DNA of 64,000 nt, from positions 2,403,058-2,467,057 of the forward strand of contig NZ_LJIX01000006.1 in assembly GCF_001420595.1 (NCBI RefSeq), written 5' to 3'. This stretch comes from Cytobacillus solani (GTDB lineage: Bacteria; Bacillota; Bacilli; Bacillales; Cytobacillaceae). Both the position numbers and the translations under genes were made by a program. How positions within the stretch are numbered: position 1 is the first letter of the stretch; every line of letters begins with the position of its first letter. Of the stretch, positions 43,105 to 53,670 are shown in pieces. Under the pieces are notes generated by a model that ran no database searches, had not been told where the DNA came from, and saw only the letters and a list, made by a program, of their open reading frames with translations.

Positions 43105-43118
43105 TGTAAGCGTTCACA
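43105..43118 (+). promoter_or_regulatory. cre site (CcpA operator) upstream of dhaS
   Basis: TGTAAGCGTTCACA matches the cre consensus TGWAANCGNTNWCA at every defined position. It lies 61 bases before the dhaS start, so repression by glucose through CcpA is likely. Confidence 0.85.
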
Positions 43119-43178
43119 AAGGCATTCTTCTTAAACTAGCAGCATGAAATACATAGATTACTATTTTAAAGGAGGAGT

Positions 43179-44666
43179 ATGATGAGTCAATTAACAGTTA
43201 GTCTAAAGGAAAAGGTAGAAAAATTTCTAACCGGAAAAAAACATCTATATATTAATGGAGAGTTTGTTGAAAGCAAGTCTCAAAAAACATTTGAAACATA
43301 TAATCCAGCTACTGGCGAGGTGCTAGCTAATGTATTCGAGGCAGGGCCTGAGGACATCGATCTTGCTGTAAAAGCTGCTAGAAAGGCGTTTGATGAAGGT
43401 CCTTGGTCAAAGATGAGTGCAGCGAAAAGAAGCAGACTTATGTATAAACTTGCAGATTTAATGGAAGAAAACAGTGCAGAATTAGCACAATTGGAAACAT
43501 TAGATAATGGGAAACCTATTCGTGAAACAACTAATGCGGATATTCCGCTAGCTGTTGAGCATATGCGATATTATGCCGGATGGTCGACAAAAATTGTAGG
43601 ACAAACGATTCCTGTAAGCGGTCCATTTTTCAACTATACACGCCATGAAGCAGTAGGTGTAGTAGGGCAAATTATTCCATGGAACTTCCCTCTCCTAATG
43701 GCGATGTGGAAAATAGGAGCAGCTCTCGCGACTGGCTGTACAGTCGTATTGAAGCCTGCGGAGCAAACACCGCTTTCTGCTTTATACTTAGCAGAATTAA
43801 TTGAAGAAGCCGGTTTCCCTGCTGGTGTAGTGAATATTGTACCAGGATTTGGTGAAACAGCTGGTCAGCCATTAGTCGATCATCCACTAGTGGACAAAAT
43901 TGCATTTACCGGTTCAACTGAAGTTGGAAAATTGATAATGGAGAAAGCTTCTAAGACTTTAAAAAGAGTAACGCTTGAATTAGGAGGAAAATCGCCTAAT
44001 ATCATTCTACCGGATGCAGATTTAACAAAGGCGATTCCAGGTGCATTAAATGGGGTTATGTTTAATCAAGGGCAAGTATGCTGTGCTGGATCTCGAGTCT
44101 TTATCCAAAAGAAGCAATTTGATAATGTTGTCGCCGATATGGTTAGTCATGCTAAGAAAATCAAACAAGGTGCAGGTATTCATGCAGATACTGAAATTGG
44201 CCCGCTCGTCTCAACTGAACAGCAAAATCGAGTCCTGGGCTATATTGAAAAAGGTGTCAGTGAAGGTGCGCAGCTTCTTGTTGGCGGTGAAAAGCCACAG
44301 GAGCAAGGATATTTTGTCTCCCCTACTATTTTTGCAGATGTTCGGGATGAAATGACCATTGCGAAAGAAGAAATTTTTGGTCCTGTTATTTCTGCATTAC
44401 CGTATGAGGATTTGGATGAATTGATTAATCGTGCCAATAACAGCGAGTATGGTTTAGCTGCAGGTGTTTGGACGCGTGATATTGCCAATGCCCATTACGT
44501 TGCAAGCAAGCTTCGTGCAGGAACGGTATGGGTGAATTGCTATAATGCCTTTGATGCCGCTTCTCCATTTGGCGGGTATAAACAGTCAGGTATGGGACGA
44601 GAAATGGGATCCTATGCGCTAAATAACTACACAGAAGTGAAAAGTGTTTGGATTTCAATGAAATAA
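43179..44666 (+). CDS. dhaS: NAD-dependent aldehyde dehydrogenase, DhaS-like
   Basis: A 495-residue aldehyde dehydrogenase. Key residues: catalytic Cys in FNQGQVCCAGSR, Glu in LELGGKSPNI, and the cofactor motif GFTGSTEVGK-like AFTGSTEVGK; the N-terminus resembles B. subtilis DhaS. It oxidises aldehydes to acids in the cytosol. AAAGGAGGAGT precedes ATG ATG (43179 or 43182). A perfect cre site upstream indicates catabolite control. Confidence 0.92.
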   Translation: MMSQLTVSLKEKVEKFLTGKKHLYINGEFVESKSQKTFETYNPATGEVLANVFEAGPEDIDLAVKAARKAFDEGPWSKMSAAKRSRLMYKLADLMEENSAELAQLETLDNGKPIRETTNADIPLAVEHMRYYAGWSTKIVGQTIPVSGPFFNYTRHEAVGVVGQIIPWNFPLLMAMWKIGAALATGCTVVLKPAEQTPLSALYLAELIEEAGFPAGVVNIVPGFGETAGQPLVDHPLVDKIAFTGSTEVGKLIMEKASKTLKRVTLELGGKSPNIILPDADLTKAIPGALNGVMFNQGQVCCAGSRVFIQKKQFDNVVADMVSHAKKIKQGAGIHADTEIGPLVSTEQQNRVLGYIEKGVSEGAQLLVGGEKPQEQGYFVSPTIFADVRDEMTIAKEEIFGPVISALPYEDLDELINRANNSEYGLAAGVWTRDIANAHYVASKLRAGTVWVNCYNAFDAASPFGGYKQSGMGREMGSYALNNYTEVKSVWISMK

Positions 44667-44680
44667 ACGATAGGTAACAG

Positions 44681-44710
44681 AAAAAAGGAACTTGACGGTT
44701 CCTTTTTTCT
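44681..44710 (+). terminator. Terminator of dhaS
   Basis: Stem AAAAAAGGAAC / GTTCCTTTTTT with a 6-base loop. Confidence 0.88.
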
Positions 44711-44895
44711 ATTGATAACCTATCATGTTCTCAAACAATTCTGTATCTATTCCCCCCTCCACTCTTGGATATGGTAAAATAACGCCAAAATTTGAAATCT
44801 TTCATTGAAAAACCTATGATTGATATCACATGTTCACAGATTATCCATAGGATTTTCGGTTAGTTTTCATTATCCTTATAAAGGGAGGGTTAATA

Positions 44896-45495
44896 ATGAA
44901 AAAAATATATATTATTTGCTCAAGTATTGTTGTTCTTGGAATTATCGCTGGTATTTCTTTTTTTATCATTCGTGACATGACTTCAAAGATTCCTGATAAT
45001 ATTTCACTTGTAACCATGCATAATGAAAACTATGAATTTTCTAAGTCAGACAAAAAATTAAAGCTTGTTGAATTTATGTACACACATTGCCCAGATATTT
45101 GTCCGACAACAACCCAAAGAATGAACCTTTTAAAAAACGATTTAGTTGCTGAAGGTGTTTTCGGGAAGAATGTTGAATTTTTATCTGTTAGTATTGATCC
45201 ATACCGAGATACACCAGAAAAAATGATGAAATATATGAAAACATTTGACATCGAGGATGATGGCAATTGGACGTTATTGACAGGTGATCAAGAAAATATG
45301 AAACAAGATCAAAAGGAAATTCGTGAATTAGCAGAAACGTTCCAATTTCAATATCGTGATCCTGGCGATGGGTTCTATGTTCATAGTACTTTTGTTTTCT
45401 TAATTGATGAGAACAATAAATTTATTAAAAAGTTCCCAATGGGAGAAGATTTTAATAAGGATGACGTGTTTAAAAAGATCATGAAGGAAATTTAA
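44896..45495 (+). CDS. SCO1/SenC-family copper-binding thioredoxin-like protein
   Basis: A 199-residue protein with an N-terminal membrane anchor (residues 5-26). The copper/thiol site is MYTHCPDICPTT (CxxxC) near residue 66, and the distal ligand is in YVHSTFVFLID near residue 160. SCO proteins deliver copper to the CuA site of cytochrome oxidase or act as thiol reductases. GGGAGGG precedes the ATG. No oxidase gene is adjacent; the cupredoxin at 54.4 kb may be a functional neighbour. Confidence 0.9.
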   Translation: MKKIYIICSSIVVLGIIAGISFFIIRDMTSKIPDNISLVTMHNENYEFSKSDKKLKLVEFMYTHCPDICPTTTQRMNLLKNDLVAEGVFGKNVEFLSVSIDPYRDTPEKMMKYMKTFDIEDDGNWTLLTGDQENMKQDQKEIRELAETFQFQYRDPGDGFYVHSTFVFLIDENNKFIKKFPMGEDFNKDDVFKKIMKEI

Positions 45496-45507
45496 AAAAG
45501 AAGTTCA

Positions 45508-45552
45508 AAGCGAGGGAAGAAAAATGGTTATTTTTCTTCCCTCGCTTTTTGT
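45508..45552 (+). terminator. Strong terminator of the SCO gene
   Basis: A 16-bp perfect stem (45509-45524 with 45531-45546) with a 6-base loop, then TTTTTG. Confidence 0.92.
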
Positions 45553-45633
45553 TTAACTTCTTATAACAAAGAAAAGAAGTTTGCATGGTTTTTCCATAAA
45601 TCGGGGAAAATAGGTAAAAAGGAGGAAGATGTA

Positions 45634-46653
45634 TTGGGTGAAAAAACTGAGATTGTTAAATTGACTTGTGCAGAAATTTCAAGCTTATGGGGAACATATA
45701 TAAACGATAGTATGGTTATATGTGTGATAACTCATTTTTTGGAAACGGTGGAAGATCCAGAAGTAAAAATAATTCTTGAAGAAACCTTACAAGTAGCAAT
45801 AAACCATAAGGATACTATTGAAGCTATATTTCTTAAAGAAAAAATTGTTGTGCCACAAGGATTTCGAGTAGAAAAGCATGTTGTCCCGAATGCACCAAAA
45901 CTATTTTCAGATATTTTTTATTTACAATTTGTTCTGCAGTTAGCTAGATTTGGAGTCACCTCCCATACAACTGCTCTTACGCTGTCTGCACGAGAGGATA
46001 TTTGTCAGATGTACCGTGACTTCATGGGGCATACTGCCCTGTTATATCAGCATGTCGTTCATTGTATGCAATCGAAGGGTGTATTTGTACGGATTCCTTT
46101 TATGACCTATCCACAAGAGGTTGATTTTGTCGACGAAAAAAATTTTTTAACAGGTTGGTTTGGCCGACGTCGAGCACTGTTAGGGATTGAGGTAACCCAT
46201 TTAGTAATGAATGCGATAAATAATGAAGTGGGCAAAGCTACTTGTGTTGGTTTTTCACAAGTTGCAACAGAACCAGTGTTGCGAGACTATTTTCTTCGTG
46301 GGAAACATGTATGTTCACACCTCTTGAGTTCAATTCATGATGTACTTGAGGAAAGTGATGTACCGACAGCAATGTCATGGGATCAAAATGTGACCAATTC
46401 GACTAGTCCTCCATTTTCAGATCAACTTATGCTTTATATAGTAGGTGCCCTTTCCAATATTGGTATAGCTGCATATGGTTCTGGTATTTCAACAAGTATG
46501 CGCAGAGATATCGTTTCAATGTATTTAGGGTTTATGTCTAAAGCAGGGGCATATGGTGAAGATGGGATGAATTTAATGATTGAACGAAATTGGCTGGAAC
46601 AGCCACCACAATTTGAGGACCGCGAAAAATTAGCTAAAAGAAATAATAAGTAG
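45634..46653 (+). CDS. DUF3231 protein (two ferritin-like helical domains)
   Basis: A 339-residue protein with two similar helical halves: residues ~5-165 (LTCAEISSLWGTYINDSM) and ~175-325 (IEVTHLVMNAINNEVGK). Each half ends in YRDFMGH or YLGFMSKAG. This is the DUF3231 pattern common in spore-formers and distantly like the CotF fold. Function unknown, perhaps spore-related. It starts at TTG with AAAGGAGG upstream, an unusual but well-supported start. Confidence 0.85.
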   Translation: MGEKTEIVKLTCAEISSLWGTYINDSMVICVITHFLETVEDPEVKIILEETLQVAINHKDTIEAIFLKEKIVVPQGFRVEKHVVPNAPKLFSDIFYLQFVLQLARFGVTSHTTALTLSAREDICQMYRDFMGHTALLYQHVVHCMQSKGVFVRIPFMTYPQEVDFVDEKNFLTGWFGRRRALLGIEVTHLVMNAINNEVGKATCVGFSQVATEPVLRDYFLRGKHVCSHLLSSIHDVLEESDVPTAMSWDQNVTNSTSPPFSDQLMLYIVGALSNIGIAAYGSGISTSMRRDIVSMYLGFMSKAGAYGEDGMNLMIERNWLEQPPQFEDREKLAKRNNK

Positions 46654-46657
46654 AATA

Positions 46658-46708
46658 AAGGCTGCCACTAAAATCCATTTTCATTGACATTAGTGACAGC
46701 CTCTTTTT
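46658..46708. terminator. Bidirectional terminator
   Basis: Stem AGGCTG-CACTAA / TTAGTG-CAGCCT (one bulge per arm) followed by CTTTTTG. It lies between two convergent genes. Confidence 0.8.
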
Positions 46709-46714
46709 GTTATT

Positions 46715-46849
46715 CTAATTTGTTGATGTAGTTAATCTTTTGTTCTGTGGGAGTGCAATCAGCATTTTTGATCTTGGTTTTGTAAAACTCACATTAATAC
46801 CTGCTTTTTTTAAACGGGTTACTAATTCGACGAGTTGTTTTTTGGCCAC
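46715..46849 (-). CDS. Small basic protein (44 residues), GTG start, unrecognised
   Basis: GTG at 46849 with AAAGGAG 8 bases upstream. The product reads AKKQLVELVTRLKKAGINVS and then FTKPRSKMLIALP; it has net positive charge and helical first half. The in-frame upstream extension has no ribosome binding site. Related short proteins may exist in other Bacillus, but I name no family. Confidence 0.55.
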   Translation of the reverse strand: MAKKQLVELVTRLKKAGINVSFTKPRSKMLIALPQNKRLTTSTN

Positions 46850-46990
46850 AATAAAAACTCCTTTTTTATCCTGCCTGTATGGATTTATTGTACATGAAAA
46901 ATATGAAAAAATTATGAACAATAGGTTGGTTTTTTAAAATTATTTAATAAGGATTTTGGCATATTTCACAAATTATTCAAAGATTATCCT

Positions 46991-49357
46991 TTATGGATTA
47001 AGTGTCAGTTCTTCTCCTTTTACATCTGTTAGATAGGTTTGATGATAGTCACCTTCAACCCACGCCCTCATCTGGTTGTGATACCATTTGCTTAAAGGAT
47101 GTTCTGATTGGCCGGGACCGACTAGATGATAGCCTACGTTCATCTCCGCTGTATCAATAACAAATCTCCAAGAGCCTCCATGATTAACGGTGCCGTCTTC
47201 CTTATTTGCTGCTGCTTGTACAGTTACAGAGCTACCACCTACTGGAATGCTGCCTTCTTTATTAAATAAATAGTTTAATGGTTTGACACTAGATAATGAA
47301 TGTGGGAAGTATATTTGATGGTATTCCCCCCACTTCCATTTAGCAAGCGTGCTTCCCTGAAGACTTTCGACATCCTTTAATGCCAGCTGTAAAGATTTAT
47401 GCAATACATTAGAAAGTCCTCCGTTTTCCTTTATCCATGGGCCTTCATTGCCTTTTGCGGCTCTTCTAATTAATTCATCGACTGCTTGTTTTTGCCCTTT
47501 AAATAATCCTCTCATTTCCGTTGAAATTTCATCTTGAAATAGTACATCAGAAATTTTTTTCATCCAGAGATTAAAGATCAATGGTGCTGCTTCATCTTTA
47601 CTATCTTGATAATCCCAATCTTTTAAAATAGCAATGGCCTCTTTCTCGTATCCTTTTAATGAAGCATCCAGATTTTCTAGTAGAATTGGAACGAACTCTT
47701 CTGCCTGTAAGTTTTTCTGATCCATCTGAAGAGCCATCATATCTTTGGATGTGAGTTTTTCCTTCGTCTTTAGGACTTCCTGAATCCTCATTTGACGATA
47801 TGGTTGGGCCCAATCATTGCTAATATGGTAAGGATAGCTTTCATCAATGACTTTATTGTTTGCAGTTGAGATGAATCCGTCCTCTGGATTAACCGTTTTT
47901 GGAAGCTCCTCATAAGGAATATAGCCTTCCCATCCATATTCATCTGTCCACCCAGGAACCGGAAGAAGACCTTGACCTTGTTTACGAATAGGAATTTTTC
48001 CGTTTGCTTTATAAGCAATGGTTCCATCCTGAGAGGCAAATACAAAATTCTGAGCGGGTGTATGGAAAAGTTCAAGTGCTTTCTCAAATTGTTCCCAATC
48101 ACTCGCTTTGTTCATTTCGACGATTGCCTCCAATTCAATGGAAGGTTCAAGAGCTGTCCATTGTAGAGATAAAACATCTTCTTTTCCGCTTTCTTCTGCA
48201 AACTCAGAAATAACTGGTCCATGACGAGTTATCGTTACTTCATATTCTATAGTTTCTTTTCCCTTTACCTTTATTGGCTCGTCTACTATTGTAGCTTCTA
48301 CCCATTTGTCATTATAAAGAAACTCTTTTGGATTGTCTGGATTTCTTTTTTCGATATAAAGATCCTGGACGTCTGGTCCAGTATTTGTTACCCCCCATGC
48401 CACTTGATCGTTATGTCCTAATATAATACCTGGAATTCCCGCAAAAATAACTCCGCTTACATTCATTTCTGGTGACTGCAAATGCATTTGGTACCAGATG
48501 GAAGGTGTACTTAGTGATAAATGTGGATCATCTGCCAATAACGGTTTACCAGAAGCTGTTTTCACCCCGCTGACAACCCAGTTGTTGCTTCCGTTGAATT
48601 CTGGCGGAATAATTGCTGATGCCAGACTTTTTTCTATATCGAGCTTATCTGAGCTAATAATGTATGGTGCATCAGCTGGGTAAGACGGAAATAGATCATA
48701 TGCTTTTTCCTCTGAAAAATTCTGCAGCAAATAATATCTAAATGCCTGGTTTTCCCAATGACCACCAAGATCATATGCCATGTATTTTCCGATGGTTAAT
48801 GAATCAATTGGCTTCCATTCCTCTGGCTGATAGCCTAATAGCTTGAAGCCAATTGGCCATTTTCCGTTTTCTTCAAGTTCTTTCATATAAATATTTACAC
48901 CTTCTGCAAACCAATTCAAAATTTCTTTTGCTTCATCGGAATATTGATCATATGAGGCTTCAGCAGCACGCTTTAATCCTAGTGTACGAAAATACTTATC
49001 ATTTTCCACAGTTGCCTCTCCAATGACCTCGCTTAACCTTCCTGAGGCTTGCCGTCTGCTTAAATCCATTTGAAAGAGACGGTCCTGTGCCTGTATATAC
49101 CCTTGTGCTATGTACAAATCACGTTCATTCTTAGCGAGAATATGCGGGACCCCGCTGTCATCTCGTGTTACTTTAACTGGGGATGAAATGGAGCCGATCG
49201 TTATTTCCCCCTTTGTCATTGGAAGTGATCGTGAAATATATAGATATAACGAAATGACCGTAATTACAATGATTGCAGCTAGGATAGCAAATGACCAAAC
49301 GGAGATTTTCTTCCAATTGGTTTTTCGCTTGGTTTGTCTATTCTGAACGACTTCCAT
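46991..49357 (-). CDS. Penicillin acylase family N-terminal nucleophile hydrolase, membrane-anchored
   Basis: A 788-residue Ntn-hydrolase. One N-terminal membrane anchor (residues 17-42) follows a basic segment, so the enzyme is exported. The alpha chain has VPHILAKNERDLYIAQGYIQAQDRLFQMD; the autocatalytic cleavage site and nucleophile are G256-S257 in NGSNNWVVSG; the beta chain has ADDPHLSLSTPSIWYQMHL. Family members split amide bonds in penicillins, other N-acyl amides or acyl-homoserine lactones. The substrate here is unknown. Monocistronic. Confidence 0.9.
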   Translation of the reverse strand: MEVVQNRQTKRKTNWKKISVWSFAILAAIIVITVISLYLYISRSLPMTKGEITIGSISSPVKVTRDDSGVPHILAKNERDLYIAQGYIQAQDRLFQMDLSRRQASGRLSEVIGEATVENDKYFRTLGLKRAAEASYDQYSDEAKEILNWFAEGVNIYMKELEENGKWPIGFKLLGYQPEEWKPIDSLTIGKYMAYDLGGHWENQAFRYYLLQNFSEEKAYDLFPSYPADAPYIISSDKLDIEKSLASAIIPPEFNGSNNWVVSGVKTASGKPLLADDPHLSLSTPSIWYQMHLQSPEMNVSGVIFAGIPGIILGHNDQVAWGVTNTGPDVQDLYIEKRNPDNPKEFLYNDKWVEATIVDEPIKVKGKETIEYEVTITRHGPVISEFAEESGKEDVLSLQWTALEPSIELEAIVEMNKASDWEQFEKALELFHTPAQNFVFASQDGTIAYKANGKIPIRKQGQGLLPVPGWTDEYGWEGYIPYEELPKTVNPEDGFISTANNKVIDESYPYHISNDWAQPYRQMRIQEVLKTKEKLTSKDMMALQMDQKNLQAEEFVPILLENLDASLKGYEKEAIAILKDWDYQDSKDEAAPLIFNLWMKKISDVLFQDEISTEMRGLFKGQKQAVDELIRRAAKGNEGPWIKENGGLSNVLHKSLQLALKDVESLQGSTLAKWKWGEYHQIYFPHSLSSVKPLNYLFNKEGSIPVGGSSVTVQAAANKEDGTVNHGGSWRFVIDTAEMNVGYHLVGPGQSEHPLSKWYHNQMRAWVEGDYHQTYLTDVKGEELTLNP

Positions 49358-49587
49358 TTTGCTTTATTTCCTCCTTCTAATCTGCGAATAAATATTTACT
49401 TTCTTACTATAATTCGATACTTTCTTAACACTTCCTTCTAGTTATCGAAAATTTCTGATTTCTCTTTTGGTTTATTGCTCATTAAAGATGGATTGGCTAT
49501 TATACAATACATTTCAATAATATTCGCGATTCGTTGAGGAAAATGTTATAATTTATAGGATTATGTTTTTTGGAGGAATATAAATAG

Positions 49588-51207
<1,620 letters not shown>

Positions 51208-51228
51208 GAAATTTAATAAAAGAATGGA

Positions 51229-51260
51229 AGAAATCGGCGAGAGAGCCGATTTCTTTTTTA
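51229..51260. terminator. Terminator of ykpA, shared with the convergent small gene
   Basis: Stem AGAAATCGGC / GCCGATTTCT with a 6-base loop, then TTTTTTA on the plus strand. The stop codon of the convergent small gene overlaps its 3' edge. Confidence 0.85.
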
Positions 51261-51395
51261 TATATCCTGTTTCTTCTTTTTATGACGAGCTGAAGATGAG
51301 GCGAAATTACCTGTTTCTATATTCGTTGTCCCCTGCCCTTTTACTTCCGGGGAGCTCAATCCTGCCTTTGATGGATCCTTTTTACGCTTTCCCAA
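51258..51395 (-). CDS. Small basic protein (45 residues), YuzL- or SASP-like
   Basis: TTG start at 51395, preceded by GGAGGTGA. The product starts MGKRKKDPSKAGLSSPEVKG, continues with a glycine/threonine-rich middle and ends in a Lys-rich tail (ARHKKKKQDI). Composition is like small acid-soluble or YuzL-type spore proteins, but I cannot assign a family firmly. The stop is within the ykpA terminator. Confidence 0.6.
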   Translation of the reverse strand: MGKRKKDPSKAGLSSPEVKGQGTTNIETGNFASSSARHKKKKQDI

Positions 51396-51508
51396 TATGT
51401 ATCACCTCCACCCTTACTTTTTGAATCTCTTTTCTTTTTTATACTTAAAAAAGTTGAATAATTGGGGGAGAGAAAAGGAATTATACAACATAGGAGGTGT
51501 GATTTATT

Positions 51509-51751
51509 ATGAAAAAAATTGCAGTTGAACAATCGTTAACGAATGTTTCAGAGGCTCTTCGTGAAAAAGGATATGATGTCATCGATTTGAAATCGGCTGC
51601 CGATGCCGAAAATTGCTCCTGCTGTGTTGTAAGCGGAATTGATTCTAATGTAATGGGGATGCAGGACGTATCGACAAAAGCCCCAGTTATTGAGGCTAGC
51701 GGCTTAACAGCAGATGAGGTTTGTTCACAGGTGGAATCAAGATTACAATAA
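51509..51751 (+). CDS. ykuS: UPF0180 protein YkuS
   Basis: An 80-residue protein beginning MKKIAVEQSLTNVSEALREKGYDVI, with NCSCCVVSGID and a C-terminal helix, the UPF0180/YkuS pattern. Function unknown. AGGAGGTG precedes the ATG. Monocistronic with its own terminator. Confidence 0.88.
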   Translation: MKKIAVEQSLTNVSEALREKGYDVIDLKSAADAENCSCCVVSGIDSNVMGMQDVSTKAPVIEASGLTADEVCSQVESRLQ

Positions 51752-51758
51752 ACATGAT

Positions 51759-51797
51759 AAAAAGACTAAAGATTTTTCCTCTTTAGTCTTTTAATTT
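51759..51797. terminator. Bidirectional terminator between ykuS and yvgK
   Basis: Stem AAAAGACTAAAG / CTTTAGTCTTTT with a 9-base loop. A T-run follows on each strand. Confidence 0.85.
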
Positions 51798-52730
51798 TTA
51801 AAACGTTTCATACATCACTTTTCCAGTTTCTGTAATATCATAATCACCCATTAAATGTATGTCTTTTTTCATTTCCCCTGAGCTTAGTATGTCTTTAATT
51901 TGTTGAATGATATCTTTATTCTCTTCCCTTTTTATTAACACAAGATCATATCGTTCTTTAATTAGAGGGATAAATTCAACTCCAACAATTTTTGCAGCCT
52001 TTTCAATCCCAATTCCTATATCTGCTTTTTCCCCAGCAATCGCTGATGCGATAGTTAAATGACTTGTTTCTTCACGATAATAGCCATTGACTTCACTTGA
52101 CTTAATCCCATGAACTCTCAGCTGCTCATCCAATAGGATTCTTGCCCCGGAACCTCTTTCACGGTTAATAATTTTTACATCTTCTCTGTTTAAATCAGCC
52201 CATCCTTTTATGTTTTTCGGATTCCCGTTTTTTACATAGAGACCAGCCCATCTTGATAAAAAGTTAATGACAATAAACGGAAAACCCGTCAGGATTTTTT
52301 TTACGTATGGGATATTATATGTCCCTGTATCTCCATCAAAAAGATGGAGGCTCACTAAATCACATTGGTTATTATACATCGATATTAAACTGTTTAAGCT
52401 GCCGGAATATACACGTAAAGGACGCAGCTCAGTCTCCCCCTTTTCCAGCTGCTTGGCAAGTAAGTCTAATGCTAGGTCCTGCCCGCTAATTACAAAGGAT
52501 TTCGGCTGGATTTCAGGAATGCTCTGTTTACTAACAGGTACTCTTATGCTCCCTCCTGTTTTCTTCCTATTTTTATATTCTTCTAAATCCTTCATATCCA
52601 CTCTCATTTGCCTGCCGACCCGATAGGATGGCAATTCATTTTTTTTTATTAAATCATAAACAGTTAGCTTAGAGACTTTTAATAAGGAAGCAACTTCTTC
52701 AATTGTGTATGAAACATCATTATCAGACAT
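51798..52730 (-). CDS. yvgK: YvgK-like regulator: excisionase-type HTH plus periplasmic-binding-like domain
   Basis: A 310-residue protein. Residues ~5-55 are a MerR/excisionase-like HTH (YTIEEVASLLKVSKLTVYDLI, then SYRVGRQMRV). The rest is a PBP-like domain (~90-300) that binds a small ligand: INRERGSGARILLDEQLR is typical. It is divergent from modA and is the Gram-positive counterpart of ModE-type molybdate or tungstate regulators. The palindromic AT-rich repeats between the two genes are its likely operator. Confidence 0.85.
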   Translation of the reverse strand: MSDNDVSYTIEEVASLLKVSKLTVYDLIKKNELPSYRVGRQMRVDMKDLEEYKNRKKTGGSIRVPVSKQSIPEIQPKSFVISGQDLALDLLAKQLEKGETELRPLRVYSGSLNSLISMYNNQCDLVSLHLFDGDTGTYNIPYVKKILTGFPFIVINFLSRWAGLYVKNGNPKNIKGWADLNREDVKIINRERGSGARILLDEQLRVHGIKSSEVNGYYREETSHLTIASAIAGEKADIGIGIEKAAKIVGVEFIPLIKERYDLVLIKREENKDIIQQIKDILSSGEMKKDIHLMGDYDITETGKVMYETF

Positions 52731-52771
52731 AGAATCCATCCAATCATTTTTAATAATGTGATAAATATTAC

Positions 52772-52812
52772 TGTTATAATTAGTTATAACTAATTATAAT
52801 TAATTATAACTT
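52772..52812. promoter_or_regulatory. AT-rich palindromic repeats between yvgK and modA (candidate operator)
   Basis: The stretch contains GTTATAAT, AGTTATAACTAATT and AATTATAACTT in alternating orientation: at least three ATAAC/GTTAT half sites around a central TTATAATTAA. It lies in the 119-base divergent gap, a good place for an operator controlling both genes. Confidence 0.55.
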
Positions 52813-52849
52813 GTTAAATAAAAATATAAATAGTTAGGATGATTGAAAA

Positions 52850-53665
52850 ATGAAATGTAAAAGTTTAATGTTTATTCTGTCTTTGCTGTTCATGCTGATT
52901 ATCAGTGGATGCTCAAATAAGCAAACAGATGATCCATCTAAAAAGACAGCAGATGCAGATATAGCAGAAACTGTAGAACTTACGGTTTCGGCTGCTGCTA
53001 GTCTAGAAGATGCGATGAATGAAATGAAGCCTCTCTTTGAAAAGGAAAACAAAAATATTAAGCTTTTCTTTAATTATGGCGGCTCAGGATCGCTTCAGAA
53101 GCAAATTATTCAAGGTGCCCCTGTTGATCTCTTCTTTTCAGCAGCGCAGGATCAATACAATGACCTTATAAAAAAAGATCTTATTGAAAAAACAAAAGGG
53201 AAAGATCTTTTACAAAATTCGCTTGTCTTAATCATACCAAAAGAATCAGATCATCGGGTAAAAGGTTTTAAAGATCTGACAAACTTTGAGGATGGAAAAC
53301 TGGCCCTTGGTACACCAGAAGCGGTCCCTGCTGGAAAATATGGGAAACAAACGCTTGAAAATATGAATCTTTGGAATAAAATGGAGAATCAACTTGTCTT
53401 TGCAAAAGATGTGAGACAAGTGTTAACATATGTAGAAACTGGAAATGTCGATGCAGGGATTGTTTATAAGACCGATGCATTAATGTCAGACAAAGTTGAA
53501 ATCGTTGAAGAAGCTAATAGCAATAATCACGATCCTATTGTTTATCCTGTAGGCATTTTGAAAGGAACGAAACATATGCAAGAAGCCGAAAACTTTTTTC
53601 AATTCCTTCAAGAGGAATCCGCTAAAAAAATATTTGAAAAATACGGATTTATTGTAATGGATTGA
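52850..53665 (+). CDS. modA: Molybdate ABC transporter substrate-binding lipoprotein
   Basis: A 271-residue binding protein with lipobox ISGC (C21) after a hydrophobic signal. Mature motifs AAASLEDAMNEM, NYGGSGSLQKQIIQGAPVDLFFSA and KDVRQVLTYVETGNVDAGIVY are diagnostic of ModA. It binds molybdate or tungstate outside the membrane and passes it to ModB. It overlaps the next frame at its end. Confidence 0.93.
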   Translation: MKCKSLMFILSLLFMLIISGCSNKQTDDPSKKTADADIAETVELTVSAAASLEDAMNEMKPLFEKENKNIKLFFNYGGSGSLQKQIIQGAPVDLFFSAAQDQYNDLIKKDLIEKTKGKDLLQNSLVLIIPKESDHRVKGFKDLTNFEDGKLALGTPEAVPAGKYGKQTLENMNLWNKMENQLVFAKDVRQVLTYVETGNVDAGIVYKTDALMSDKVEIVEEANSNNHDPIVYPVGILKGTKHMQEAENFFQFLQEESAKKIFEKYGFIVMD

Positions 53666-53670
53666 TTGGA

